Positions 47,311 to 58,985 of a DNA stretch of 64,000 nucleotides are shown one piece after another. The stretch spans positions 10,459,589 through 10,523,588 of the forward strand of contig CM029112.1 of assembly GCA_016859345.1 (NCBI GenBank). The letters are read 5' to 3'. The position numbers and the translations under genes were made by a program. The DNA is from Istiophorus platypterus (lineage: Eukaryota; Chordata; Actinopteri; Istiophoriformes; Istiophoridae). Numbering within the stretch: position 1 is the first letter of the stretch; every line of letters starts with the position of its first letter. The notes under the pieces are model-generated. The model worked only from the letters and a program-made list of their open reading frames with translations. It ran no database searches and was not told where the DNA came from.

Positions 47311-48134
47311 ACAGCCGCGCAAACACAAACAGGCACACATGCACGCAACTTCACATATACAGTCACACATGCGCCTATTTGTACCTTTTTGCACAGAAAT
47401 CCACAAATTCAAACAAATGAGGCAAACAGAAATCCTGCTTTCTAACATGTTGAATATTTTAATTTAAACTAACTGGAAATAACCTAGCAGTGAAGTTGTG
47501 ATGGTTCTGTTAACCACTCAAGTGCAGTGGGAGGGATTTGCTGAGGTGTCCTCATTACACGAAAGTTAGTGACAAACCTTTGCACATCAGAGATCATATG
47601 TATCTAGCAGATATGTCTGGTTAGAAGAAATTCCACCAAATCACATCAATTTCTTTTCTTCCCCTCTTAAGTTTGCTTAATGCGCTGAAGAACAATGACT
47701 TGGGTAATTTTCACTCTCAAGCAACCCAGTTCCAAAACAAAGACCTTTCCATGTAATTACAGACGGGAAGCAGAAGCCAGGCTCAGACTCTGGCCTTTAT
47801 CAAAACTTTTGTAAAATTTTCTGAAAAGGGTGACATTCAACTTGATCACGATGTATAATAATTCACTTTCGACTTTTCTAGATGCAGGGCTGGACTCCTC
47901 TCATTTTCACTCTGAATGCATTTACCATCCTCAATACTTTTCCACCAAGTCCACATTCTCATCCAGGAACATGTGCAAATACACTGAGCAATAGGAGGAA
48001 AAAAAAAAAAAAAAAAAGGAAGAAAGGCACATATTTCTCACTTGCCAGGGCATAGCATAAGTCAACCTCAAGGCACCAGTTGGATGAGCTGAACAATAAG
48101 AGTCAAAGACAAATCGGACGCAGTGCATTCCTTC
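47311..48134. other. Non-coding stretch with A19 run
   Basis: A19 at 47999-48017. No recognisable retroelement. Short frames only. Confidence 0.55.
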
Positions 48135-48182
48135 GGCAAACACTCACCTCATAAAGGGAGACAGGTAGGCAAACACTCACCT
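48135..48182 (-). repeat. 15-bp direct repeat carrying two 5' splice sites
   Basis: GGCAAACACTCACCT occurs at 48135-48149 and again at 48168-48182, period 33 bp. Read on the minus strand each copy is AG|GTGAGTGTTTGCC, a consensus donor. Use of one or the other would differ by exactly 11 codons without a frame change. Confidence 0.8.
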
Positions 48183-48276
48183 GCTTTAAGCTAATAACAC
48201 ATGTGGAGGCAAACACAATCACATATGTACACGCTTGAGCTTTTTGATATGTTGAGACAATGATGGGAATTTGATT
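48148..48276 (-). other. Candidate exon with alternative donors, minus strand
   Basis: The minus-strand acceptor CTAACACAATTTGCAG includes an ideal branch-point (TGCTAAC) and ends just before 48276. Frame 0 is open through a first donor CAG|GTGAGT (exon end 48181, 96 nt) and a second donor GAG|GTGAGT (exon end 48148, 129 nt). The peptide includes a hydrophobic run, TYVIVFASTCVISL. No family is recognised. Splice signals are among the best in the window. A non-coding exon is equally possible, because neighbouring candidates do not share a frame. Confidence 0.3.
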
Positions 48277-48724
48277 CTGCAAATTGTGTTAGCAAAAAGA
48301 TAGAGGATTTTCTCAGAAAAAAAAAAATGCATCTCAGAGAGACATATGTTAAGAATGCAAGAGGTCTGTGTCTATTTGTGCTGTACTGATATTAGTATGT
48401 CAAGCATGGCAAAAGACTATCATGTATAAGATCAGCAAGCTCTGTTGATTGTTTCTCTTAATCAGTGCACATCAAAAATAAACAGATATGGAACGATTTT
48501 AACTAAAGCCATCACAATGGCTGCAGGAGGAGGGCTTAGGCAGTTCATACAGAATATGTTCTATAATAAGTATCACATTATAAACAACCTGTAGGTCTGG
48601 CCCCACAAACACAATGTAGTCTCCTCACAACTTTTGTCCATGAAAAATATCTAAAAATGATTATGTGCTTCTCTTGGTCGGGAAATCAATGATGACTGTA
48701 CTCACTTTCCTACCAGAGAAATCA
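48277..48724. other. Non-coding stretch, possible intron
   Basis: AT-rich DNA with an A-run near 48320, between candidate minus-strand exons. Confidence 0.5.
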
Positions 48725-49290
48725 CACTCATTTTCCCCAAAGGCCTTCGTTCCAAGCAGAGAAAAGCAAAGCCTCAGTGACAGCAACGCTCCACTCAGCC
48801 GGACGCACCCGCAGCACTTCCTGACCATGTGACTCCCTCCAGCTGCCTTTTGATTGGATGCTCAGAGGCGGAGAGGTTGGAGAGAAGGGGGGGGGGTGGT
48901 TGAGGGCTGCGGGGAGCTGGCTGGCAGCGAACACATGAGAAAAAAAAAACAAATTCCTGCTCCATTGCCATGGAGATGAGTCAACAGCAGGTCAGGGGAG
49001 AGCACAGAGGGCTGGGGGCTTGTGGGGCACAGGCTGACCTGCTGTAGTTAACAATTCATCCCCGTATCCGGCTCCCAAATGATTGGGCAAACACAGAGTG
49101 CTGCAGAGTCAAAAGGGCCCCAAGGGTCTGAGAGAGGGGCATCACCCTGGGGTGACACGCTGACAGGCACACACTAGTTGGTAGAGGGTGAACCGGCTGA
49201 AAGCGGGAGTCGGGGATAGGGAGCACTAGTGTTGACGGAGTGGGGAGTGATTGGATGTGGGAGAGTGACTGAGTACATTGAGTACCACAG
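48725..49290. promoter_or_regulatory. GC-richer block, possible promoter or enhancer
   Basis: Balanced-to-GC-rich DNA with a CCAAT-type TTGATTGG, a partial RFX-like ATTGCCATGGAGAT at about 48964, and nuclear-receptor half-sites AGGTCA (48989-48994) and TGACCT (49035-49040). No coding frame with splice support. Role inferred from motif content. Confidence 0.25.
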
Positions 49291-49802
49291 GCTCCAGCAC
49301 AGTCACAAAACACTATTGATGGCTGTGGTTTGTAAAGCAGTGTAATTAAATGATTTGTGTTAAGATGGCATTTTGAGGATGAGAAGAATCTCTTAAGTCC
49401 ACCACAACAAACATCACCCAGTAAATTTTGTTTAAATTCTTCATGTTAAGCTAAATAGTCAACAACACTTGGCTACCATTTGTGCCAAGAGTAAAATAGC
49501 AGTTGCATCAGTTTTATAAGCCCAAAACCACAGTAACACTATAATTCTCTGGCACAGATCCATTTTGTTTGATAGATAGGACATTTAGCACATCTGGGTG
49601 AGCCACAAGTACTGCAAAGCAAAAAACTACTGAACAGAAAGGCTTAGCGATAAGGGTTTAACATTACGTTATGACAACTTAACCAGCCCAGTGGTTCACA
49701 GCATCTTCTACATACCAGAGTCTTATAGAAAGAACTTTAATACCGAAACACCGCAGGCAAAGTGAGTATATCTGTAGTGTCTTTTGAGACATATATACTC
49801 AC
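49291..49802. other. Non-coding stretch, possible intron
   Basis: AT-rich DNA. A donor-like AAA|GTGAGTAT on plus near 49761 lacks an upstream acceptor. Confidence 0.5.
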
Positions 49803-49866
49803 CAGAACATCCCTGGGAAGCAATTAAAGGTTGACATCTTGTTCTAGGAATTTGGATTCCTTCACT
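49803..49866 (-). other. Candidate exon with excellent splice sites, minus strand
   Basis: The minus-strand acceptor TTGATTTCTTTTTTTTCCAG precedes 49866 and the donor TTCTG|GTGAGTAT follows 49803. Frame 0 is open across all 64 nt (SEGIQIPRTRCQPLIASQGC), but its phase does not fit the frame-0 reading of the candidate at 48276. Both splice sites are close to consensus, so a spliced transcript is plausible even if non-coding. Confidence 0.32.
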
Positions 49867-50451
49867 CTGGAAAAAAAAGAAATCAAAAGAAGGCAAACGT
49901 CACTTCACACAATGATTATACAGTATTCCTTTGCTATATCAGCTTAACTCTTCACTTTCCGCTTGTTCAGCTGGGTTCTTTTAGGTGAAACCGTGTTGGA
50001 GCATGTACTATGAGGTACGAATGGAAAATGGTTCAAAGCTTCAACCCACAGGACCAGGATCCAAAACACTGACCGCTTTACAGTGGAGCAGAGCGCCGTT
50101 TGACAATAATGGGTCAGAGACAGAAATAACAGTCGGCCGACGGGTGGATCTCATCAATGTCGCGTCAGGCAAAGGAAGAACCACGAGACTTCAATACCGT
50201 TCTTATATTAGGCTAGACTTTACGTAGTGTTAGGTTTTGTCTCAGTCAGCACAAGTTGTCATATGCAACTTTATGCACTGTCATGGCTTGGGCTGCTCCC
50301 CAGAATGGCAAACCAAATCCCATTATCCAATTGGCCATCTAACTTTGAAGGGTTGAAGTGCCACCATTACAACAGCGCTTTCACTGGGCAGCAGTCTAAG
50401 GAGGGTGTGTTAGCAGAGGGGACCTGTTACTGGCTCTCCACTGCTACTCAC
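49867..50451. other. Non-coding stretch, possible intron
   Basis: Two adjacent plus-strand frames of about 80 codons without splice or promoter support. Confidence 0.5.
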
Positions 50452-50581
50452 GTCAGAGCAGTGTTTTCATAAACACTTGCTGGAGCATGTTCTTCCTTTG
50501 GTGAGAATTGGGATACTCTATATTAATCCACTCAAAAAAATCGTACAAATGAAAAACAAGACGGCATCATTTATAGTGTGT
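50452..50581 (-). other. Candidate non-coding exon, minus strand
   Basis: A very strong minus-strand acceptor (TTCTCTCTTCTTTTTTCTAACAG) precedes 50581 and the donor TGAC|GTGAGTAG follows 50452. All three frames contain stops in the 130 nt. With the candidates at 49803-49866 and 48148-48276 it forms a same-strand series with short introns, as in a long non-coding RNA or a 5' untranslated region. Confidence 0.27.
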
Positions 50582-50955
50582 CTGTTAGAAAAAAGAAGAG
50601 AGAAAGAACAAAAACAAGGGGAGAATTAAGACTATGATAAAAATACCAGATGTTGAGAGTCACTTCTCGAAAGGTGTGTCATTCGGGAAGTTTGGGACGA
50701 GCTTCTGGCTGCAGCTGAGCTCTAAATTTAGCCTATTTACTAAAATAAAAAGTGATTTCAGTCACTGGCACTTGAACGTTCTCCTCCCCATTCATGACCT
50801 CAGTGGTGCAGCCGGCGTCACTCATGACGAAATGCTAACCATATAAAACAACAAAAAAAGACCTCCTCAAATACTCAGAGTACATAAGGAAACAACCACG
50901 ATTTAATGTTCCCTGTAAATGACCCTATTATGGCAATCCAAGTCCAAATCGACGG

Positions 50956-50958
<3 letters not shown>
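50582..50958. other. Non-coding stretch, no gene seen
   Basis: Plain DNA with short frames. Confidence 0.5.
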
Positions 50959-51000
<42 letters not shown>

Positions 51001-51092
51001 TTGTATTAATATTAAAATATATAAAAAAAAAAAAAAATTAAAAAAAATTAATAAAACAGAAAAAACAAAAGACAAATAAAAGAAAAAATTTC
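50959..51092. repeat. T33 run and A/T-rich tract
   Basis: A run of 33 T (50959-50991), then T and A runs with ATATAT to about 51092. Homopolymers this long are prone to sequencing error, so exact lengths are uncertain. Confidence 0.93.
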
Positions 51093-51250
51093 TTATTTTT
51101 GCACATTTTTGCATGCATGTAGATTTGACTGCATGTACCAAAATGTATATGATAATGTATGATGCTCTGTTGTTTGTTTGTTCTGTGTGTACATGCTGGT
51201 TGCTGGGCTGTGGTGTGTGGGCTGGGGTGTGGGGAGCTAAGCCAAAGCTG

Positions 51251-51318
51251 AAAAGAAAGCAAAAAAAAAGAAAAAAAAAAGCTAGCAAAGCAGCAAGCAT
51301 AAGTAAAAAAAAAAAAAA
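51251..51318. repeat. A-rich tract
   Basis: Runs of 9, 10 and 14 A separated by short GC-containing spacers. Confidence 0.9.
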
Positions 51319-51521
51319 CACAAAAACAAAATTACATGTTACACCCTTTTACCCTGCAATGAACATAAAGCCCAACACAACCACAGGCACCAGCCAACCA
51401 TGCCACCGCCTTCTTCCCATTCTTCCCCTCCGTCCTCCGTCTGACTGACAGTCTGACTGATGTGATGATGTGTGATTGTGTGTGATGTGTGTGTGTAAAC
51501 ATCTGCAGGCGTTTGTGCTTT

Positions 51522-51567
<46 letters not shown>

Positions 51568-51570
51568 CGT
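51522..51570. repeat. (TG)n microsatellite
   Basis: TG dinucleotides, with GC interruptions at both ends. Confidence 0.96.
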
Positions 51571-52184
51571 GGTGGGAGTCACAGGTGACTAGGACACACA
51601 CAGAGAAAGGGGGATTACAATGGCCTACGGTCATTTTGAAGAGGTCTTGCGGCACAGTACCACACATTCTTTAAGAGATTGAGATTGTAAAATCCCTCCC
51701 TTGAGAAATTGCAGTCTTGCTTATTATGTTTTTGTCTGACTTTCCCTTGAGAGCTGATCTGATACATCATTTCTGAATATATACATATATAAATGTAACA
51801 TATCTGCTAATAGAAATGAATCATAAAGTTGTAGATTTCTTTACACTGATGGGATGTTTTTAAAAAAGACTAAATTCACTCATTTAGTGAAAGAAGCAAG
51901 ATGAGTAAGCAAGAACATTTCCTCAGTAAACAGCACCCTCTAGAGCAACACCCTACTTTCAGTTGCTGTGTTGCTGACTCTGTCTCTGCATAAACTGCAG
52001 AAAATTATATTCATCAGAAACAATCACTTTATGTAAAATGCCAAAAATCTTTTCAACGCTTTCAATATCCAAAATTAAAAAACAAACAGACAAGCACACA
52101 GGTTTAAGTTTATTCATCTATTTTTAAAGATACAAATATGAAGGCCGTCTTGTAGGCTGAGGGCTGGCTTATTTGTGAGTCACA
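51571..52184. other. AT-rich non-coding stretch
   Basis: No gene. A minus-strand CTCF-like core (CTAGAGGGTGCTG) sits near 51933-51945. Confidence 0.5.
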
Positions 52185-52400
52185 TTACAGAGGTGAGGTT
52201 GAAATACTCATTTTTCCCGGTGCGAGCTGATAATGAGGCAGGCCGTTATTAAGATGTTTGCTTTAATCGTGTGCAGGGTTATTAGGGGCGGTTTACAGTA
52301 CACGAGAGAGATTAAAGTAGGCCACGCATGACGGAAAGAGCTGAGGAGGCCAACGATAAGCCAGCTACCCACAACTGTGAAGCGGGCTGAGAAATATGAG
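52185..52400. promoter_or_regulatory. Conserved-looking enhancer candidate
   Basis: Repeat-free, CpG-containing DNA dense in homeodomain-type cores: GATAATGAGG, GTTATTAAGATG, TTTAATCGTG, GGGTTATTAGG, AGATTAAAG. It stands out sharply from its AT-rich surroundings. There is no open frame with splice support. Typical texture of a deeply conserved developmental enhancer; not verified. Confidence 0.35.
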
Positions 52401-54524
52401 CGCACAGTGGGACATGAAACCCAGCAAGACAAACCTTTCCCTCTCTCTCTTTCTTTCTTTCTCTTCTGTCTTATTCTTGCTCTCTGTTTGCCTCAAATCA
52501 TGTTACACAACCACAAAGAAATGCCTTGTACATCAGAGACTGATTTAAAGCGAGCGGAAAAGAAAAGAACAGTAAAGAGAGGATCACAGAGGGATCTGCA
52601 CAAGCAGTTGGTGTTTGGTTCCCTTATATTTGTATAAAAGGACAACATGGAAAGGAGCTTGGCAGTACTGTAAAGGCACACGGCAGTGAACCACAAGTCC
52701 AGACACATATGCACCTAACTACTTCACACATGCTTACATAAACTAAATCAGCCTGAGACACACAGTTCTCTGCACCAACCAGGGAGCACTAGATGTTTCC
52801 CCTACATTTTTCCATGCCATTAATAAAACTAGACATTGTACAGTTTCAATATGTTTTGTTGGAATTTAGGGAGCACTTGAAAATCCATCATTTTATGAGC
52901 TTTCAAACTTTCCCACAGAATTCCCACCATTTTTCCATGCATTTGACCCATGCACATTAAAGTAGCACTCAATTAGGCCTGGACACAGAGCCTGAAATGG
53001 TGCACTCATATGTTACTTAAGCATGACATATAGCACCCACCACCCATGTTTATGAGACCCACGTCGCATTAAAAAACGATGCCATTTCCTCATATGCAGA
53101 CAGTGGAAAGTCATTCAGTGACTACAATCAAAAGACTCTTATTCTTGATACTTTGAGAAACTATTAAAGCTGTAAAATAATAGGTAAAACTGAGCTGGGC
53201 TGTATCACTTAAATCAGGTGCATCCACATTCTAACATTATTAACAGTCAATTGCTTAAGCGCTTTGATATGAAACCAGACTCACATTTGGTTTGCATCAA
53301 CATCATCTCGGTCTTTGTTGCTCAATTTTATTCAGCTGTACAACATATAAAAACAAAATGAATAAATAAAAATCCCAGATTAAAATGAACATTTCCCGAA
53401 TCCTTCTGCTTGACTGCATTGGTAAAAGGGGTGTGTGTGTTTGTCTCTGTGTGTATCAAGTTAGCAGAAGGTCAGAATAGTGAGGTATTAGAGCACTGTT
53501 TGCTCTCCTCCATGTACTCTTGGCGACCAGCTTGTTTGAGAGTTTGAACAGTGACGTGTGAAACCCGTAAAAACAGGACATAGCGCCACTCTGTTTGCAT
53601 AAGAACACCAAAAGAATGGACTGCCATTACAAAACAAATCCCTCCACCTGCATTCCTTCTGTCCATCAAACCCTACCTGTTGAACAAGATATGACACAGA
53701 GGGGAAAAGGTAGTTACAGGAAGATTTACTTCATGGTGGGATGACTTGCAATTTGTTAAAATGTTGTCAGCTCTCTGACCTTCTCATCTGACCCACAGAA
53801 CGAGGCATGCATCCACAAGTTTGAAAGAGCAAAAAACCCTCTCTCCTTTCTCCAGTAAATAGATACATAGGCCCACCCTCCAAGAGACACTTACAGTAGG
53901 TGGTAAGCAGGAGCACATATCTCCTCTGGACCTTCTTTATTATATTGAAATCCTTTTTGGGTTTTATGGAGCTGAAAACAAAATAGTTGCATAATTGACT
54001 GACAAAAGATTAATCAGCGCCAATTTTAATAATGAATTAATCTTTTAAAAAATGCAGATAGATTAACTGATCATAAAAATAATGGTAAATTGCAGCTCTA
54101 GATATCTATACTTTTGAAGCACTCTGTAAGGACAGTCACAATACCTTAGTGTGTCATGATAGATTATTACCCCATAAATTATATATAACATTTTAAAACA
54201 CCAAGGGCAACAGACAGTTTAATAATGTTGCCTTTTCCTGCTGTCTGTCTAGCATCTGTTATATGAACCATTTTAATGATGTTTTCTGCAGAGATGCTGG
54301 ACTTGCTCTTATGTAACATGTGATTAAACTCACAAAAACAAAATGATGGAACCGATAGTAAAGTTGGGCTGACACTGGGAGGAAATCCATCAACTGGAAC
54401 ACATGAAAAGGGGAGAGAGGCACCAAAAGATCGCAGCCCCCCTCCCTCCCCTCCGCTCTCTGCCATCATCCTCGTATCAGAGGAGACATTGGGAGCACTG
54501 GATGTGATTTGTATGTGTGTTTTT
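52401..54524. other. Non-coding stretch, no gene seen
   Basis: A pyrimidine tract at 52436-52465. AT-rich with short frames. The 148-codon minus-strand frame at 54179-54625 lacks splice support and partly overlaps the next enhancer-like block. Confidence 0.5.
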
Positions 54525-54815
54525 GAAGAGGGGTGCTCATAAACAGCCATGAAAGGGGCCCCTCTATTCAAACCGCCAGCCGAGATGCGCTTCACTTGGC
54601 TGGCCTTTTGTTTTCCCCTCTTCACAAAACCTTAAGCATGGAAAAAAAGGGGTTGATTCCCTCAATGTGTGCAGGCCCAAATGATGCCATTAGATTGGTG
54701 CCCGCTTCGGGTGAAAAAAGCTTCAGTAGCGCTTGAAGTGATTTAAAAGATGCAGGAGAGAGCTGCCCGCAAATCCTGTTTGGGAATAACACTGGAAGAG
54801 AATGGGGAGGCAATA
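54525..54815. promoter_or_regulatory. Conserved-looking enhancer candidate
   Basis: About 290 bp of well-mixed sequence, including ACAGCCATGAAAGG, GATGCCATTAGATTGG (TAAT-type plus CCAAT-type), GAAGTGATTTAAAAGATG and GGGAATAACACTGG. There is no consistent frame and no repeat. It resembles conserved non-coding elements in texture; target gene unknown. Confidence 0.35.
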
Positions 54816-55392
54816 TGCCAAGCTAGTGATTATTCTATAGTATGCAAAATTGTTCTCAACTTCATGAGTGCCATGGATCTTAAAACAAAAGATGCGGAAC
54901 ATTCCTTTGTCACGTGACGAGGGTCAATGTGCTGCGGTGGTGCTTGGGGTCAGAAAGTTCACCAAACTTCCCACGCTGCCTCACACCAGAAGACCATGGT
55001 TAAAGCCTGTAACAGTCTTCATTATTGGCAGGGGAATTTTTTTTTTTTTCCCCCCAAAAGAGCCAGTGCCCGTGTGCCCACCCAGGGATGAGCAATCAGA
55101 AAAAAACAAAAAATACGTAACTTCCTCATCAGCATGGTAAGGCTAACCCTTCAATTACACACCCCAGATGAAAGATGAAAGATAAACATTCCAAGAGAAA
55201 AAAAAATGTTTTTATAAAAGTCAATGAGAAAATGTGACAGGTATGCTAGTAATGTCACAGATCTGTAATTAGTTCAACTTTCTGCTTGAGTGGTCCAGAA
55301 CCATTCAAGACGAGTAAGCGTATGAAAATGTGAGGATGACACAGTGCGGGCCAGTGGCACCGTGCGGAGGATGGCACGACGGTGCCCATTCA
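54816..55392. other. Non-coding stretch, no gene seen
   Basis: T12-C6 run near 55028-55046. CpG-containing part at 55320-55430 leading into the palindrome below. Confidence 0.5.
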
Positions 55393-55406
55393 TCAACAGC
55401 TGTTGA
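55393..55406. promoter_or_regulatory. 14-bp palindrome centred on an E-box
   Basis: TCAACAGCTGTTGA is a perfect palindrome around CAGCTG, the E-box bound by class II/class I bHLH dimers. It sits between GGTGCC (55381-55386) and GGCACC, which are complementary and extend the dyad. Confidence 0.4.
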
Positions 55407-57273
55407 CGAACACGGCACCATGATGACATGCTCCATGATAACCTGAAAATGTCAACAAAGTGACCGTGCCAAACAAAACTACTTGTAATAGGCTCCTGAA
55501 CTGACTAAGTCCGGTTCCACTACATTTCAAGAGACAACATATGTCCTGGACATCTAGGCTATCAGGAAAAACATTTTGTGTTGGTTTTTCTCACACAAAT
55601 TCTGTGCTATTTTTAGCAGCCACACTGCTTAATATCAGATGGCCATTGCACTGATTTAATTCTTTGTCCGTCTTTATATAGTTCAGGATGTTGTTGCTAT
55701 TTTACACAGTGCGTGATAGATTGACGAGACCAGTTTGTGGCTTTTTCCATCTCGCCGCTCAGAACTCGATAAGCAGTTAGATAAAAGGTGCAATTCAGTT
55801 TTTTAAGATGATCACTGACTCTCATTTAGTTTTTCGACATTTTAATACCTGCCCAGGCTTTTCTTTTTTCATTTTAAAGATGTAAAAAAGCAGTCATGTT
55901 TATTGATATTCATGATTCCACAGTCTGACGCATGGAAGGATCGCGGGAAACACTTTTGGGTAAAGTCCTCCTTTTATTACAGCTTGGCAGTTTTTAGGAA
56001 AAAAAGGTGCCTAATTAGTTTGAAATGGTAAATGCAAAAGTACAGGAAAATTCTAATCTCTTTAAACATCAATGGAAATCATTATTTTACATTGCACACC
56101 AGGTGAGCTAACAGTGAGTCAGCTGGACACATTTAGTGACTAAGAAGGGCTCCACACCGAGGGACTTTTTCCTCTCTTGGAATATTTGTCAGCTGTCTAG
56201 CTTGCCAACCAATACCATCTCTAACAGCCCACAACACGATGGTCAAATGTCCTAAAATACCTTACTTATCAGTCCTCGTTAGTAGCACACAGTTTAAGAA
56301 GTTTCCATGAAGTTTCCGCTGCAATCTCCAGGGCGCCTGAGGGATGTATAGACGGTAACTTTATCTGGGCACGGTTTTCTTCTCAACAGGCAGTCATATC
56401 TGTCTACTTATTCTCAAGGTGTGTTCAGCCCTCAAGAGAGGAGACAGATGCTACATGAATGAATCAGCCTCTTAATTCCAGCACAAGTAATCTGACCAAT
56501 GCTGAGACCTGCATTTTAGGAAGTTGAAACACTGAGCAGAAAAACTGAACATGACACCACTGCAGCCGCTCCTGGAGAGGTTGAGAGCATTATGTTTCCA
56601 ACATACAAGTACAACATGGTATGTAAAAGGACATATAATAAGTACACAATTAAGTGACTATGAAAATGGATGTTAATACAATGATACCACAATTGACAGA
56701 TTTCACTGGTCGATCAAACTCGGGCGTTCTTTTCCAGAACACCTGGAAACATGCCAAGACAGAGCTTATAGTAGGACTGTTCTTTAAAATTAAAACAAAC
56801 ATCATTTGTGTCACTTCGGAAACTATCCAAACCGGTATTTGTCATCCTAACACCGTGATGAGGCAAAGCTGTATCTAATTCCAAAATTACTTGTGACATC
56901 CAACTTTAACCAGCATTGCAAATTATTTAATTCTCATGCTTTGCATGGCCTCCAAAAGTATGACTTACATCATGGGTTTTCATTTCTCTTGTTAGATTTA
57001 AGAGGGTCAGTGACATTATGCAACACTGAGGTTGCGTTAAAATCACATCTTCTGCAAGATAATATTTAGGTTTATATTTTTAATGCTTCCTTGTGAAAGT
57101 AGCAGGCTCTCAAGAATCAAAATATAAGCAGGGTACACCCCACAGGCCATGATCTCAGTGGAACTCTTTTCCAGGATGCTTGATATGGGTCCTGTGGGCT
57201 CCTGCTGATAAGATTGAGGAGCAGGTCATTAGGAGACCCTCAGCAAACTGCTTGTGTTACAATGCTGCCTCAG
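55407..57273. other. Non-coding stretch, no gene seen
   Basis: AT-rich, short frames on both strands; no repeat of note. Confidence 0.55.
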
Positions 57274-57327
57274 TCCTCACTATCGGGCCATCTCACCACG
57301 GACCACATGGGGGATGGCTGGACACAG
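57274..57327 (+). other. Candidate 54-nt exon
   Basis: The acceptor GCTTGTGTTACAATGCTGCCTCAG ends at 57273 and the strong donor CACAG|GTAATC starts at 57328. The 54 nt keep phase and are open in all three frames, so coding cannot be judged. GC-richer than its surroundings. Confidence 0.18.
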
Positions 57328-58624
57328 GTAATCAGGCCTGTCAGAATAGGAGCAGCTCCTCTTGCAGAAACCATAAACCACAATCTCCACCCTATAAAAA
57401 CAATTTCTGAACATTAGAGACTTGTAAAAAAAAAAAAAACAACAAAACAATTTAATGAGTTTAATGAGTTTAATTCAAGAGCAGGGAAATATAATTTCTT
57501 GTAGTAGCAGGAACCCTCTGCAAGAACTCACTCCGTGCAACATTCAGCAATGTCGAGCAAAAAATTATCCACTCTTAAGTGACCCTCCTTGTTCAAGCAC
57601 CACCACGGACTCTCTGTCGAACCGGTTGGTGGCGAAATCACTGTTCATTGTTGTCATGGATACACCCAGGTGTTGCTCACGAGCCAATGCTTAAGAATCA
57701 GAAAGCCAAGGCGCGCGCTAATCCCTCTCCATACCAGTGTGTCAATAATCAGGAATGCACTGCCTAAACTAAACTATTGTTCGTCTGCCAAAAAAATCAC
57801 AAATATAAGCACTGACACTGCCTCTGGGCACTGCCGTCTCTGGGACTGGAAAAGAAATTAACTGAAGAGAAACAACAAGAGTCAGAGATGGAAGAAGGAG
57901 CTTTGATATCATTCCAGACAGCTTAATACTGTCTAAATCATAAATCTAAAATCTATTGCAGTGCATGGGGGGACGTATAGTGTTGTATTGTTGGGGACTG
58001 ACCAAAGCAGTTGAGTAGTCGCTTCTTTATACAGTAGGACAAAGTCAGTGCTCGACCAGCTGCTGTCAACAGTTGGACAGCTTTGAACTAACACTAAGCC
58101 CTGAGACAGCAGGAAATATCCTCTTCACTTCTTTGAACTCAGCCCCATCAGAGTCCAATTCAGATGATAAAAATCTAATAGAAAAATAATCTCACAAGGA
58201 GCTATACAGACGCACCTGACAATAGCGCCTGATCTTCGTCGACAAAAGCTACCAAACCAAACTGGTGGCTGCCCACTGTTCATCTGTCAAGAAGTGAATT
58301 TTCATTACTTTGCATATGAGCATGGTATGTGGCAAGCTGCCATTTTCAGGATGATTGTGTGTTCTGTAAAAGTCATTTATCTCCAGCACCATTACCCCTA
58401 TACGTCTTACTTTTAAGAGGTTACATGGTAGCTGACATGTTAAAGTGTAATCTTGACGTAAAGCAGCGGCAACTCAACCGTCTTTCAAAAAAAACCCCGC
58501 AACTCCTGCTTTAGGACCAGACATGCAGACATGAGTAGTCCATCCTATTTACGACAATACAATAGCTCGCCTGTTGTCTCTCCTGCCCTCTCTCTTTCTT
58601 CTTTCTGTCTGTGTGTGTGGGTTT
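57328..58624. other. Non-coding stretch, no gene seen
   Basis: A13 at about 57427-57439, followed by TTTAATGAG twice in tandem near 57451-57468. Three short overlapping plus-strand frames at 57455-57861 have no splice support. Confidence 0.5.
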
Positions 58625-58985
58625 CCACATATTGCGGTATCACAGAACAGAGAAGCGCATAGCTGAGCAAGCGGATGCGGCCGGAGATGTGCGACCATTA
58701 TGGAACGCCCCGGCTCTGAAATGGTCCTCCTGAGAACTTTATTGTGTGGGGCAGCCAGCCGCAGCCAGGTCTGTTTCCCCGAGGTTCAGGGCCTCGCATC
58801 TCGGCAAGCCACAACAATGAGCATCTTTGTCAAGCAGCACTATTATCTTTACACATTACTGTAAATGACAGGAGAGGACAGTGCATTTTAGATCCCGTTT
58901 AATGAGCTCCAGGTATGTGCTTGTCATAAAAGGAGACTAATTTCAACATCTGCAGAGCTGAACTCATGCCTTCAGTGTCTAAGCA
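58625..58985. promoter_or_regulatory. Conserved-looking enhancer candidate, CpG-containing
   Basis: About 360 bp of balanced, repeat-free DNA with several CpGs at its left part (GCGGATGCGGCCGGAG) and motif-like cores on the right: AACAATGAG (SOX-like), CACTATTATCTTTAC, CCCGTTTAATGAGCTCC. No frame with splice support. One of the four most distinctive non-repeat blocks here. Confidence 0.35.
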
